From Collimonas sp. OK607 (lineage in GTDB: Bacteria > Pseudomonadota > Gammaproteobacteria > Burkholderiales > Burkholderiaceae_D): a stretch of 64,000 nt of DNA. The position numbers were made by a program, and so were the translations under genes. Location of the stretch: positions 28,662-92,661 of the forward strand of contig NZ_FOKF01000022.1 in assembly GCF_900111995.1 (NCBI RefSeq), read 5' to 3'. Every line of letters begins with the position of its first letter. The first letter of the stretch is position 1. Under the pieces are notes generated by a model. That model did not search any database, had not been told where the DNA came from, and saw only the letters and a program-made list of their open reading frames with translations. Of this stretch, positions 1 through 8,565 are shown in pieces.

Positions 1-73
1 CTTCCGCCAGTGCCTGCAAACCGCCAAATCGTTTATTGACGCCGGAGATATTTAAAATAGTTTGTGCGCTCAT
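1..73 (-). CDS. livG: LivG, branched-chain amino acid ABC transporter ATP-binding protein (5' end only)
   Basis: Only the first 24 codons are in the window; the gene runs off the left edge. The reverse strand from position 73 reads MSAQTILNISGVNKRFGGLQ, the usual N-terminus of LivG-type ATPases, in which the aromatic A-loop region precedes the Walker A motif (not reached here). It begins 9 bp after the livM stop codon, so it is the third gene of a livHMG(F) operon. LivG and LivF are the cytoplasmic ATPases that power uptake of leucine, isoleucine and valine through LivH and LivM. The call depends mainly on position plus this short match. Confidence 0.8.
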   Translation of the reverse strand, partial: MSAQTILNISGVNKRFGGLQALAE

Positions 74-82
74 GTGATCTCC

Positions 83-1297
83 TTAAGCCTCTACCACGCC
101 GGTGGCCAGCGTAGGTTTATCGATATCGGCATCCGGCCGGTCCTCGTGCTTAGGCGCAGGCCACAAGCCGGCTGGACGGGTCAGCATGATCACTACCATC
201 GCCAGGCCGTACAACAACTGGCGCAGCACTTCGGCATCGATCAGGACTTTGCCGAAAATGGCCATCTGCATCGGCTCCACGGTATGCCGCAGCACCTCGG
301 GTAACGCCGCCAGTAATATGCCGCCCAGCACCACGCCCGGGATATGCCCCATGCCACCCAGCACCACCATCGCCAGCACCGCGATCGACTCGGTCAACGA
401 GAACGATTCGGGAGAGACGAAACCCTGGAACGAGGCAAACATGGCACCGGCGACGCCGCCAAACGAGGCACCCATCGTAAATGCCAGCAGTTTCATGTTA
501 CGGGTATTGATGCCCATTGCCTTGGCGGCAATTTCATCTTCACGTATCGCCACCCAGGCACGGCCCAGGCGCGAGTTCTGCAAGCGGATCGAAATAGTGA
601 TGATCGCAATGCACAGGATGAGGAACAGGAAGTAGTAGGCATTCACCGATGGCAAGCTGAAACTGCCCAGCTGGACCGTCGCATTGGACCCCCGCTCCCC
701 TGCCAGCGAGACGCCGAAGATGCGGATAGGATCGATCAGGTTGATACCTTGCGGACCGTTGGTAATGTTGACCGGCGCATTCAGGTTATTCATGAAAATC
801 CGGATGATTTCACCGAAACCGAGTGTCACGATAGCCAGGTAGTCGCCGCGCAGCTTGAGTGTCGGAGCGCCGAGAATGGCGCCGAACATCCCTGCCAGCG
901 CCGCTCCCAGCGGCACGATCACCCACAACGACAGGTGGATGCCGTTCTGGGTGATTTCCGGGCCGCAGATCATCACCAGGAAATTGCCGATGGCCGGATA
1001 GGTATTGACGAACGATTCCAGCACCGAAGCAAACTGCGGAGATGCCAGCAAGCCGGTCATGTAAGCGCCGATCGCATAGAACGCGATGTAGCCCAGATCG
1101 AGCAGGCCGGCGAAACCGACCACGATGTTCAGACCCAGCGCCAGCATGATGTAGAGCAGCGCAAAGTCCATGATGCGGACCCAGGAATTACCGAAATTGG
1201 CGGCAATAAACGGGAAAATCACGAACAGGATAGCGAGGGCGACCAGGCTGGTGTAAGCCTTGGTCGGGTTCTTTTTAGTATCGAAAAAATTAGCCAT
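83..1297 (-). CDS. livM: LivM, branched-chain amino acid ABC transporter permease
   Basis: A 404-residue inner-membrane permease of the BPD_transp_2 family, the usual length for LivM. Hydrophobic segments run from about residue 15 to 385. The family-typical stretches GLNIVVGFAGLLDLGYIAFYAIGA (shown here only by its start GLNIVVGFAGL, near residue 55) and LRGDYLAIVTLGFGEIIR (near 150) are present, as is the cytoplasmic coupling region RLGRAWVAIREDEIAAKAMG near 245, which contacts the ATPases. It pairs with LivH to form the channel. It lies 14 bp downstream of livH and 9 bp upstream of livG in one transcription unit. The tail after residue 385 (EDRPDADIDKP) is hydrophilic and variable. Confidence 0.94.
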   Translation of the reverse strand: MANFFDTKKNPTKAYTSLVALAILFVIFPFIAANFGNSWVRIMDFALLYIMLALGLNIVVGFAGLLDLGYIAFYAIGAYMTGLLASPQFASVLESFVNTYPAIGNFLVMICGPEITQNGIHLSLWVIVPLGAALAGMFGAILGAPTLKLRGDYLAIVTLGFGEIIRIFMNNLNAPVNITNGPQGINLIDPIRIFGVSLAGERGSNATVQLGSFSLPSVNAYYFLFLILCIAIITISIRLQNSRLGRAWVAIREDEIAAKAMGINTRNMKLLAFTMGASFGGVAGAMFASFQGFVSPESFSLTESIAVLAMVVLGGMGHIPGVVLGGILLAALPEVLRHTVEPMQMAIFGKVLIDAEVLRQLLYGLAMVVIMLTRPAGLWPAPKHEDRPDADIDKPTLATGVVEA

Positions 1298-1311
1298 GTA
1301 TCCTCCCCGGA

Positions 1312-2241
1312 TTAAGCGCGATCGGCGACACGTTCGCCCATGATGCCGGATGGCCGCAGCGTCAGTACGATAATCAGCACGATGAAGGCAAAGATATCCT
1401 GGTAGTTACTACCGAAGAAATTGCCAGTCAAATCGCCGATATAGCCAGCGCCCAGGCTCTCGATCAGGCCCAGCAGGATACCGCCCAGCATGGCGCCGTA
1501 GATATTGCCGATACCGCCCAGCACCGCGGCGGAGAATGCTTTCAAGCCCGGCACGAAACCCATCGCGAACTGCGCGGAAGAATAGTTCGCGCCCCACATC
1601 ACACCGGCAACCGCAGCCAGCGCAGCACCGATGGCGAAGGTCATGACGATGACGCGGTTGGAATCGACCCCCATCAAACCGGCAACCCGCGGATTCTCGG
1701 CGGTAGCGCGCATGGCGCGGCCCATCTTGGTTTTTTCAACCAGCATCACCAGGCCGAACATCGACGCGGCGGCCAGGATCAGCAGCATGATCTGCGTCGG
1801 CGAGATCAATGCGCCGAAGATATGCACCGGATCAGACGGCATGACTTGCGGCACCGGCAGCGGACTGCGGCCCCAGATCATCATGGCAAACGTCTGTAAC
1901 AGGATGGAAACGCCGATCGCCGTGATCAGCGGCGCCAGTCGCGGCGCATTGCGCAGCGGCCGGTAGGCAACCCGCTCGATGATCAGGCTGACGATAACGC
2001 AGACCGGGATGGCGCCGATGATGGCAATCGCCAGCTGGACAATCCCGGGCAGATCCGGCGCCACGTGTTGCAACAGCTTGAGGATCGACAGGCCAACCAT
2101 GGCGCCGATCATCAAGATGTCGCCGTGGGCGAAGTTAATCAGGTTCAACACGCCGTATACCATCGTATAACCGAGGGCAATCAACGCATACATGCTTCCC
2201 AGCACCAAGCCGTTGATAACTTGTTGGATAAAGATATCCAT
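1312..2241 (-). CDS. livH: LivH, branched-chain amino acid ABC transporter permease
   Basis: A 309-residue integral membrane protein with about eight hydrophobic segments. The N-terminal FIQQVINGLVLGSMYALIAL and the following GYTMVYGVLNLINFAHGDI are hallmark LivH sequences. The coupling loop KTKMGRAMRATAENPRVAGL near residue 170 is also typical. The ATG at 2241 is preceded by AAGGAA. It is the first structural gene of the liv operon. The substrate-binding LivJ/K protein is not in this window and must be elsewhere or beyond livG/livF. The 658-bp stretch upstream holds a possible attenuator leader (separate entries). Confidence 0.95.
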   Translation of the reverse strand: MDIFIQQVINGLVLGSMYALIALGYTMVYGVLNLINFAHGDILMIGAMVGLSILKLLQHVAPDLPGIVQLAIAIIGAIPVCVIVSLIIERVAYRPLRNAPRLAPLITAIGVSILLQTFAMMIWGRSPLPVPQVMPSDPVHIFGALISPTQIMLLILAAASMFGLVMLVEKTKMGRAMRATAENPRVAGLMGVDSNRVIVMTFAIGAALAAVAGVMWGANYSSAQFAMGFVPGLKAFSAAVLGGIGNIYGAMLGGILLGLIESLGAGYIGDLTGNFFGSNYQDIFAFIVLIIVLTLRPSGIMGERVADRA

Positions 2242-2327
2242 AATTTCCTTGTTCTATGTGTGTTTTGGTTCAAATCGGTCAGAACACTATTGCGACCATA
2301 GGTAGCACAGCAAAAATCATTCCCGAT

Positions 2328-2363
2328 ACAAAAACGGCACCCTGGATAAATCCTAGTGCCGTT
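2328..2363 (-). terminator. Terminator or attenuator hairpin in the liv leader
   Basis: On the minus strand AACGGCAC pairs with GTGCCGTT (8 bp), and an inner GGAT/ATCC pairing extends the stem. The 3' arm runs directly into five T residues. It lies after ispH and before livH on the same strand. It could end transcripts from upstream, or act conditionally together with the 34-codon ORF that overlaps it. Confidence 0.7.
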
Positions 2364-2457
2364 GGGAGACGCCCTTCTGCTCCTCTGGACGAAAGCTGGA
2401 AAGGTAATTTGGCCATGCGTGAACAGCCGGAATAAGTAAAGTGAACAGGGTACACAT
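2353..2457 (-). CDS. Putative leader peptide upstream of livHMG (34 aa)
   Basis: A short ORF on the liv strand. It starts at ATG 2457, nine bases after AGGAGA, a good ribosome binding site. It begins MCTLFTLLIPAVHAWPNYLS, so four of the first nine residues are Leu or Ile, with Val at 12. Its TAG stop (2353-2355) lies inside the 5' arm and loop of a strong terminator-like hairpin that ends about 90 bp before livH. This layout (short ORF, stop within a terminator, then amino acid transport genes) is what a translational attenuator looks like. I know of no described liv attenuator in this group. The ORF could instead be chance or the tail of a decayed gene. Confidence 0.45.
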   Translation of the reverse strand: MCTLFTLLIPAVHAWPNYLSSFRPEEQKGVSQRH

Positions 2458-2509
2458 ACTCGTTTGTCTCCTATACGTCTTCTGTAAAAACGTTTTTTAT
2501 CTTAAGTGT

Positions 2510-2526
2510 ATTGCATCGAGGGCAAT
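2510..2526. promoter_or_regulatory. Dyad ATTGC-N7-GCAAT upstream of liv leader ORF
   Basis: A perfect 5-bp inverted repeat with a 7-bp spacer. It contains T-N11-A, the shape of a LysR-type or similar dimer site. It sits about 55 bp upstream of the leader ORF start, just upstream of a possible -10 (TAAGAT on the minus strand). The rest of 2527-2899 shows no convincing gene; small ORFs there lack ribosome binding sites. Confidence 0.3.
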
Positions 2527-2899
2527 GCACCATGACTGTGCAGATCATCACTAACGTTGAGCGATGAACAACTCTGACAGTACTGCAATATTACCCTTCT
2601 ACCTGCAGTTCGCACAGGGTTTTACAATCAAACCGCAGCGCCGCAATAATAGCTAGGAAAACAGAAAACTATCGATGGAAAAATAGAGCTTCTTCGAAAT
2701 ATAATTTCGCGCCAGAATGAAGCAGGAAAGCCGCCATAGGCAACGCTGTCGAAGAAGTTTTGACAGATAACAATCAGAAGTGCGGCAAAGGTGAAGTTGG
2801 TGCAAAACAGCGTTGCCAATCCGCATCGATAGATGCCCATTGACAGGCTGTTTTGTTATTTCACATATTCCATTTATTTCATTGCTGCCATTATCCGGA

Positions 2900-3832
2900 T
2901 CAGACCCGCGCCAGCCCCTTCGGCATAGGGAAAGTGACATTCTCTTCGGCGCCGTCCAGCGTCCGCACGTTCTTGGCGCCATAGGCCTTCAAACGGTCTA
3001 TCACGGCTTGCACCAGTATCTCCGGCGCCGACGCGCCGGCGGTGACGCCGATGCGGTTTTTACCCTGAAACCAGGCCTGGTCAATCTGCTCGGCGTTATC
3101 CACCATGTAGGCGACAGTGCCTTTTTTCTCGGCCACTTCGCGCAAACGGTTGGAATTCGAACTGTTCGGGCTGCCGACCACGATCACCACGTCAACCTGT
3201 GGCGCCATGAACTTGACGGCCTGTTGGCGGTTGGTGGTGGCGTAACAGATGTCGCCCTTTTTCGGTTCGGTAATCGTCGGAAATTTTTGCTTCAGGGCAG
3301 CGATCACGTCGGCCGTATCGTCGACCGACAAGGTGGTCTGCGACACGTAGGCCAGCATCTCGGGATTCGCCACGTGCAGCTTGTCGACATCGGCCACGGT
3401 CTCGACCAGATGCATGCCGCCCTCGGTCTGGCCCATGGTGCCTTCGACTTCAGGGTGTCCCTCGTGCCCGATCATGACAATTTCACGCCCCTCGCGACGC
3501 ATTTTTGCGACCTCCATGTGCACCTTGGTCACCAGCGGACAAGTGGCGTCGAATACTTTCAAGCCACGCACTTCGGCTTCTTCCTGCACCGCCTTGGAGA
3601 CGCCATGCGCGGAAAAAATCACGGTATTGCCGGCCGGGACATCCGCCAGCTCTTCAATGAAAATGGCGCCTTTATTGCGCAGGTCCGCCACCACGTAAGC
3701 GTTGTGGACAATCTCGTGACGTACATAAATCGGTGCGCCGAATTGCTCCAGCGCGCGCTCGACAATTTCAATCGCGCGGTCGACTCCGGCGCAGAAACCG
3801 CGCGGTTGCGCCAATAAAATCTCTTTATCCAT
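2900..3832 (-). CDS. ispH: 4-hydroxy-3-methylbut-2-enyl diphosphate reductase (IspH)
   Basis: Last enzyme of the MEP isoprenoid pathway; it reduces HMBPP to IPP and DMAPP with a [4Fe-4S] cluster in the cytoplasm. The three cluster cysteines are visible at about residues 14 ([11 protein letters not shown]), 98 (DATCPLVTK) and 196 (ICYATTNRQ), as is the substrate-binding [10 protein letters not shown] motif. At 310 residues it has the family length. I chose ATG 3832 because GAGGAA lies six bases upstream; ATG 3838 and GTG 3853 are possible but sit on or before that site. It is transcribed with fkpB, 55 bp upstream, an order common in betaproteobacteria. Confidence 0.96.
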   Translation of the reverse strand: MDKEILLAQPRGFCAGVDRAIEIVERALEQFGAPIYVRHEIVHNAYVVADLRNKGAIFIEELADVPAGNTVIFSAHGVSKAVQEEAEVRGLKVFDATCPLVTKVHMEVAKMRREGREIVMIGHEGHPEVEGTMGQTEGGMHLVETVADVDKLHVANPEMLAYVSQTTLSVDDTADVIAALKQKFPTITEPKKGDICYATTNRQQAVKFMAPQVDVVIVVGSPNSSNSNRLREVAEKKGTVAYMVDNAEQIDQAWFQGKNRIGVTAGASAPEILVQAVIDRLKAYGAKNVRTLDGAEENVTFPMPKGLARV

Positions 3833-3887
3833 ATTCATTTCCTCTAACCGCACACTACGCGCTGACTACACGCGAATTACACGTTGT

Positions 3888-4343
3888 TTACAAGACACCG
3901 ATGATTTTCACTTCAAACTTGAGCGACTGCCCGGCCAGAGGATGATTGAAATCGAATAAGGCGCCCTGCTCGTCTATTTCACGCAGCACGCCGGCAAACC
4001 TGCCGCCGCCCGGCGCTGCAAAGTCCACCAGGTCACCTATACGATACTCCTCTCCCAGCTGCGAGTTCTGGCGCAATGTAGCGCGCGAGACACGCTGGAT
4101 CAGCTCGGGATTGCGCGGGCCGAAAGCTTGTTCCGGCGCCAGGTCAAAGGTTTGGTGGGTACCTTCCGGCAAACCCAGCAAACAGGTTTCCAGAAACGGC
4201 GCCAGCTGGCCCATGCCGAACTGCAGCGTGGCTGGCGACTCTTTGAACGTGCTGACAATATCTGTGCCATCTTGCGAGGCGAGGCGGTAGTGCAAGGTCA
4301 GATAAGAGGCTTCGGTAACGACGGGGAGAGACGAATTAGGCAT
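3888..4343 (-). CDS. fkpB: FKBP-type peptidyl-prolyl cis-trans isomerase (FkpB/SlpA-like)
   Basis: A 151-residue cytoplasmic prolyl isomerase of the SlyD/SlpA subgroup: an FKBP fold split by an IF (insert-in-flap) chaperone domain. Visible are SYLTLHYRLASQDGTDIVST (FKBP strand 1), the GMGQLAPFLETCLLGLPEG segment near 43-61, the flap entry APEQAFGPRNPELIQ, and the return VDFNHPLAGQSL variant FDFNHPLAGQSLKFEVKI. No metal-binding His-rich tail is present, unlike SlyD. It is the first gene of the fkpB-ispH operon and is divergent from the apparent start codon of the split radC 142 bp away. Confidence 0.92.
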   Translation of the reverse strand: MPNSSLPVVTEASYLTLHYRLASQDGTDIVSTFKESPATLQFGMGQLAPFLETCLLGLPEGTHQTFDLAPEQAFGPRNPELIQRVSRATLRQNSQLGEEYRIGDLVDFAAPGGGRFAGVLREIDEQGALFDFNHPLAGQSLKFEVKIIGVL

Positions 4344-4485
4344 GATTAAGCAAAAGTACCATTAACAAAAAAATAACTACTTGGCGGAAGATGATATTGT
4401 AAGCCACCTTGAGCCATAAGACTTCGCCGGCTGCACACCTGGATTCACCCAGGCTCACCCAGATACACCTAATCCTGACTAAATC

Positions 4486-4497
4486 ATGGCAATTACC
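4486..4497 (+). pseudogene. radC: Possible 5' stub of split radC
   Basis: ATG GCA ATT ACC encodes MAIT, a start common to RadC proteins of related bacteria as I recall them. It is placed and oriented as radC would be, divergent from fkpB by about 140 bp. The frame then departs from RadC into repeat sequence beginning near 4500. The 3' part of radC reappears at 17275. Four codons are weak evidence alone; the case rests on the matching 3' half and the expected order fkpB / radC-rpmB-rpmG. Confidence 0.35.
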
Positions 4498-4514
4498 TGT
4501 TGCGTGTTGCGACC

Positions 4515-4730
4515 GGCAGCACACGACCCAAAGCCGCCTGTCACGGTTCGCGGGTTCAACGGCAGAAATGCAGCGGTTGCGGTCGCTGGCTTTCCATGAC
4601 GCGGTACCCGATGCTGAAGGTATTGGCCTTCCTCAGACGCAATTCTGAGCGGCGGCTCCACTTCACATAGCGGTCGCTTGCCGATTCAAACGACAAATAC
4701 TTTGGAGTTACTTTTTTTGAATGGCCAGTT
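4515..4730 (+). repeat. Left copy (A) of a degenerate direct repeat flanking the inserted block
   Basis: This stretch matches 15489-15650 and 15664-15790 in the same orientation. Shared landmarks are GCCTGTCACGG, GGCAGAAATG, GCGGTTGCGG, CAATTCTGAGCGGC, and GATTCAAACGACAAATACTT followed by TGG and GTTACTTT and GAATGG. Copies differ by scattered substitutions and small indels, so they are old. ORFs crossing the repeat show no recognisable protein. Confidence 0.8.
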
Positions 4731-5137
4731 CTATACTTTGGAACGTTTCCCAAGAGGAGATGGCCAACGTTTGACATGAGCGGACGTATTCAAGTGCCTT
4801 CGAGGCACCCACAAGGTAAGCTATCAAGTTCCGACTTACTACATTGCGACGTTGCACATGATAGTCAATGACCGTTGAGACTCCGGGCGTCCCAACGAAT
4901 GCAGCTATCGCAGTGAGAATGCTACCGAACAAAGGGAGACCGTTCAATGAAGGCGTGCGAAACTGGCATCGTCTGCTATGACGTTCAAACAGCGGTCGAC
5001 GCGAAGCATTAGAATAAATTCAAGAAAACCTAGACCGGCTTTTCTCCGTTCTAGGTTACAGGCCCATTCGTTATGAAGCCCCCTGATGCATACTCTTGAT
5101 GACCATCAGGCAGCGGCTTCTTGACCGGGGAAACATC
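4731..5137. other. Intergenic stretch with two hairpins, no convincing gene
   Basis: Two inverted repeats lie at the end of the porin gene: AACCTAGA/TCTAGGTT (5027-5057), and a larger one (5075-5120) pairing GAAGCC with GGCTTC and CCTGATG with CATCAGG. The second is well placed to stop or protect the porin transcript, though no T-run follows. A minus-strand frame at 4708-4947 has one hydrophobic segment but a TTG start and no ribosome binding site, and it runs into the repeat; I do not call it. Confidence 0.45.
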
Positions 5138-6298
5138 TTAGAAATCGTACTTGATACCAACAGTAATCGCACGCGGATTATGGGCCAGCGTGCCGGGACT
5201 GCCGGCATTCCTGGCGCCGCCAATGTCGTATGCAGAGTTGCTACCGTTGCGCAATTGTGCAACTTGCGACCACAGGTCAACTCGCTTCGACAGTGCATAG
5301 CGATAACCCAAGACGAACAAATTAGCCTGTGTACCGTCGCCGACATAGATCCCGGAAAAGACCGGAGTCTGATTTCCCTGGCCTTTACCTGCATGGTACC
5401 AACCCAGTTCAACTCTACCGGGACCGAAATAAACGCGCCCGACCAGGCCAAAGCCGTTTTGTTTCAGATTGCTCCGACCTGGATTGTCGTACTGCAATGT
5501 TTGGTAGTAAGCGCCGATGTAGGCCTGCGGGTTAATGTTGTAACCGGCGGCCAGCATCACGATGTGATCGTTGAGACCTTGGCCGCGAAGATTGTGATGA
5601 AGGTTATAAGCCAGTGCAATATTCACGTCGTTTTGCTGATATTGCAGCTTGGTCGACCATGCAAACGGATTGCAGCCGGCGACTTCGCCCAGAGACAAAT
5701 GCGTTGCGACATTCACGCCATTGATTGAGGGTGAGTCATAGCGAATCGAATTACCGTAGCGGTTATCGAATGCAAAACTATTTGTATTGCCGGCATTGCC
5801 CGCAACTTGCTTGCAGCCGTCGCTCCCAGGGTTGCTACTGGTACTGCCGGTAAACGTATTGCCGTAGCCGTTTGCCCAAAAGCCATTCAAATTATCATTG
5901 GTCACATTGGTCTGATAACCGGGACCTGCTATCGCATGCAGATCGTCCAGCGCGTTTAACATATAACCGAACCGCACTTTACCAAAATCACCTTGCAGCC
6001 CGACGGTGGTCTCGCGGCTCCCCAATGCCCCGGCGCCGGTGTCCGGGCTAAAACCGGTTTCGATAACGAAGATGGCGCGCAGGCCGTTACCCAGATATTC
6101 CTGCCCTCTAAACCCCAAACGACTCGCCAAGTTGTTTTGCTGGGTAACCGTCCCACGACCGTCCCCATAACCCGCGTAGTTAACCATCCCGACATTGAGG
6201 CGGCCATACACTGCGACATTGCTTTCTTCCTGCGCATATCCCGCACCGCTCACCGCGGCGAGCGCGATCACTAATAAAAGCGTCTTTTTCTTGATCAT
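5138..6298 (-). CDS. Outer-membrane porin (Gram-negative porin family)
   Basis: A 386-residue trimeric beta-barrel porin. The signal peptide MIKKKTLLLVIALAAVSGAG ends at YAQ. The mature protein opens with SNVAVYGRLNVGMVNYAG, the first strand of betaproteobacterial porins. LASRLGFRGQEYLGNGLRAIFVIETGF gives the next hairpin, and the chain ends in ITVGIKYDF with the terminal Phe needed for BAM assembly. GGGAGATGAA precedes the ATG. It lies 236 bp downstream of the sugar ABC operon on the same strand, inside the inserted block, so it may be the outer-membrane entry for that sugar. No AAGCGCTT operator was seen upstream of it. Confidence 0.93.
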   Translation of the reverse strand: MIKKKTLLLVIALAAVSGAGYAQEESNVAVYGRLNVGMVNYAGYGDGRGTVTQQNNLASRLGFRGQEYLGNGLRAIFVIETGFSPDTGAGALGSRETTVGLQGDFGKVRFGYMLNALDDLHAIAGPGYQTNVTNDNLNGFWANGYGNTFTGSTSSNPGSDGCKQVAGNAGNTNSFAFDNRYGNSIRYDSPSINGVNVATHLSLGEVAGCNPFAWSTKLQYQQNDVNIALAYNLHHNLRGQGLNDHIVMLAAGYNINPQAYIGAYYQTLQYDNPGRSNLKQNGFGLVGRVYFGPGRVELGWYHAGKGQGNQTPVFSGIYVGDGTQANLFVLGYRYALSKRVDLWSQVAQLRNGSNSAYDIGGARNAGSPGTLAHNPRAITVGIKYDF

Positions 6299-6534
6299 TT
6301 CATCTCCCTGCCTATAGTCAGATATAGTTCAACATCCCTCAGAAAATTCCGAGGATTTCTTCGGCGGACATCTTAAAGACGCCCCCCACCCATGAACCGC
6401 TCTCCGGCGGCTAAACCACGTGTTTATCCGCTCGCGTGAGTCATCTCCGCGAGTGATTGCACACCTGCAACACGTTTTATTTACGTCGCAATATGGACGA
6501 GAAAAAACTTAGTATCTGTTACGGACTTGTTACC

Positions 6535-7671
6535 TCAGGTCGGCAATTCAACCGTCCTGGTACAGGCCAATCCGGCGCTGTCGAACAAGTGCAACTGATC
6601 TGGCAACAGACGCAGAGACAGGCTTGTTCCCTGCACCGGTCGCACACTGCCTTCAACGCGAACAGTAAACATCGATGGGCCGCCAGGCAGATTCACATAC
6701 AACAGTGACGCATCCCCCAGTCGCTCCACATGCTCAAGGGCTACCTGTATGGATGCGGGTGCGCCCTCCTCACCAAGCACAATGTGCTCCGGACGAATCC
6801 CCAACTTCACTGACGCGCCGGCCGCCAGATGGCGTGCGTCGACGGCAGCATTCAAGCGATGGCCGGCGACCTCCACTACCGCGTGACTGTGCTCGGCGCT
6901 GATCAATTTTGCCGACAAGATATTCATTTTTGGAGAGCCGATGAACTCGGCAACGAACAGACTGGCCGGACGGTGGTAAAGCATCATCGGCGAACCGGTC
7001 TGTGCTACGCTGCCTCGCTCCTGGATTAAGTCGCCGGTATGAAGCAGAACGATCTTGTCGGCCAACGTCATCGCCTCTACCTGATCGTGCGTAACGTAGA
7101 TCATGCTCGCGGAACCAAGCTCGCGATGAAGTTTGGCAATTTCCAAGCGGGTCTGAACGCGCAAAGCGGCATCGAGATTGGAGAGCGGCTCATCGAACAA
7201 GAACACCTTGGGCTCCTTCACGATGGCACGACCGATCGCCACACGCTGCCGCTGTCCGCCTGACAGTTCCTTGGGCAGCCTGTTCATCAGCGGACCCAGC
7301 TGCAGGATGTCGGCGGCGGCCTTGACCTTGCGGTCGATCGCGGTCCGGTCAGCGCCGAGAATTCTCAATCCGAAAGCCATATTTTCCGCTACCGTCATGT
7401 GCGGATAAAGCGCATAAGACTGGAACACCATCGCCACACCGCGCTTGGAGGGCGGTAGCTTATTGACGGTCGTGCCGCCGATGATTAACTCGCCCTCGCT
7501 GATTTCCTCAAGTCCGGCAACCATGCGCAACAGCGTAGATTTTCCGCACCCCGACGGGCCCACGAAAACACAAAACTCGCCATGCTCGACGGTCAGTTCC
7601 GCCTTATTGATCGTCAACGGAAGTGCCGGTCCGTAGCGTTTTGACACTTCCTTGAATTCAATACGTGACAT
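6535..7671 (-). CDS. Sugar ABC transporter ATP-binding protein (MalK/UgpC type)
   Basis: The cytoplasmic ATPase of a carbohydrate importer. It has Walker [10 protein letters not shown] near residue 38, Q-loop [20 protein letters not shown], signature [16 protein letters not shown], Walker [13 protein letters not shown] and switch His in [17 protein letters not shown]-terminal TOBE/OB regulatory region follows from about 235 ([18 protein letters not shown]). The start at ATG 7671 is preferred over ATG 7674 because of its spacing from AAGGAG. It is the last gene of the substrate-binding protein, permease, permease, ATPase operon. Confidence 0.94.
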   Translation of the reverse strand: MSRIEFKEVSKRYGPALPLTINKAELTVEHGEFCVFVGPSGCGKSTLLRMVAGLEEISEGELIIGGTTVNKLPPSKRGVAMVFQSYALYPHMTVAENMAFGLRILGADRTAIDRKVKAAADILQLGPLMNRLPKELSGGQRQRVAIGRAIVKEPKVFLFDEPLSNLDAALRVQTRLEIAKLHRELGSASMIYVTHDQVEAMTLADKIVLLHTGDLIQERGSVAQTGSPMMLYHRPASLFVAEFIGSPKMNILSAKLISAEHSHAVVEVAGHRLNAAVDARHLAAGASVKLGIRPEHIVLGEEGAPASIQVALEHVERLGDASLLYVNLPGGPSMFTVRVEGSVRPVQGTSLSLRLLPDQLHLFDSAGLACTRTVELPT

Positions 7672-7728
7672 CATGTACTCCTTGAATATTTGGCGATTTG
7701 AGCGCTCATGTGATTGGATTGGCGCTCT

Positions 7729-8565
7729 TCAGCCTTTGACCGCTCCGGCGGTCAGACCGGAAACGATTTTTCTTTGAAAAAACATCACCATCAGGATCAG
7801 CGGCAACGTGACCACCACTGAAGCTGCCATGATCGCCCCCCACGGTATTTCAAATGGGCTGGAACCTGAGATCAGGGAGATACCGACAGGAACAGTCCGC
7901 TCTGAATCCTTGACCACAAATGTCAATGCGAACAGGAACTCGTTCCATGCATGCATAAAAGCGAGTAGCGTGGTCGACACCAGGGCGGGCCACAGCAGCG
8001 GCATAAAGACATTCCAGATAATGCGCAATGGCCCACATCCATCCATAATCGCGGCTTCCTCGAGTTCGTGCGGCAAATCGCGCATGAACGTGGTGAGTAC
8101 CCAAACCGTGAACGGCAAGGTGAATATCATGTATGGCACCGCTAATCCAATCGCCTTGTTATAGAGACCCATGGCGCGAATGAGTTCGAACATGCCCGAC
8201 AACACAGCCACTTGCGGAAACATCGATACGCTCAAGATGGCTATCAACAGCAAGCCCTTGCCCTTGAACCGTATCCGGCCAAGTGCGTAGGAGGCAGTCA
8301 CCGCAAGAACGAGCGAAATCACCACCACGGTTGTGGCCACCATCAATGAATTTAGCATCTGCCGACCGAATGGCTGCGCACTTTGGAATAGGCCGATATA
8401 GTTGTGCAGCGTTGCTTGCCGCGGCCAGAGATGCGGGTCAAACAGCGCCGATCCTGTCTTAAGCGAGGTCGATATCGCGTAAAGGAACGGGTACACTGCA
8501 ACAATGGTGACCAATGCCGCCAGCAGATACAGCATGACGCTGCCTAAAGTAGATCGCTTGTTCAT
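7729..8565 (-). CDS. Sugar ABC transporter permease (MalG type)
   Basis: A 278-residue inner-membrane permease with six hydrophobic segments. The EAA coupling motif HELEEAAIMDGCGPLRIIWN lies near residue 180, where it docks on the ATPase. The N-terminal LAALVTIVAVYPFLYAISTS is typical of MalG/LacG proteins. Its start overlaps the end of the upstream permease gene by 4 bp, so the two are probably translationally coupled. Confidence 0.93.
   Translation of the reverse strand: MNKRSTLGSVMLYLLAALVTIVAVYPFLYAISTSLKTGSALFDPHLWPRQATLHNYIGLFQSAQPFGRQMLNSLMVATTVVVISLVLAVTASYALGRIRFKGKGLLLIAILSVSMFPQVAVLSGMFELIRAMGLYNKAIGLAVPYMIFTLPFTVWVLTTFMRDLPHELEEAAIMDGCGPLRIIWNVFMPLLWPALVSTTLLAFMHAWNEFLFALTFVVKDSERTVPVGISLISGSSPFEIPWGAIMAASVVVTLPLILMVMFFQRKIVSGLTAGAVKG

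Noticed and set aside
344..1315. 323-codon open frame on the plus strand opposite livM
   Set aside because: It is antisense to a well-supported membrane protein gene, lacks a ribosome binding site, and its product (His/Gln/Arg-rich) is typical of shadow frames in this base composition.
2813..3817. 334-codon open frame opposite ispH
   Set aside because: Shadow of ispH; composition rich in His, Arg and Gly with no family resemblance.
4556..4947. Small minus-strand frames in the left repeat region, one with a hydrophobic segment
   Set aside because: Starts are poor, no family is recognised, and the frames run through a repeat that recurs elsewhere without keeping the frame.
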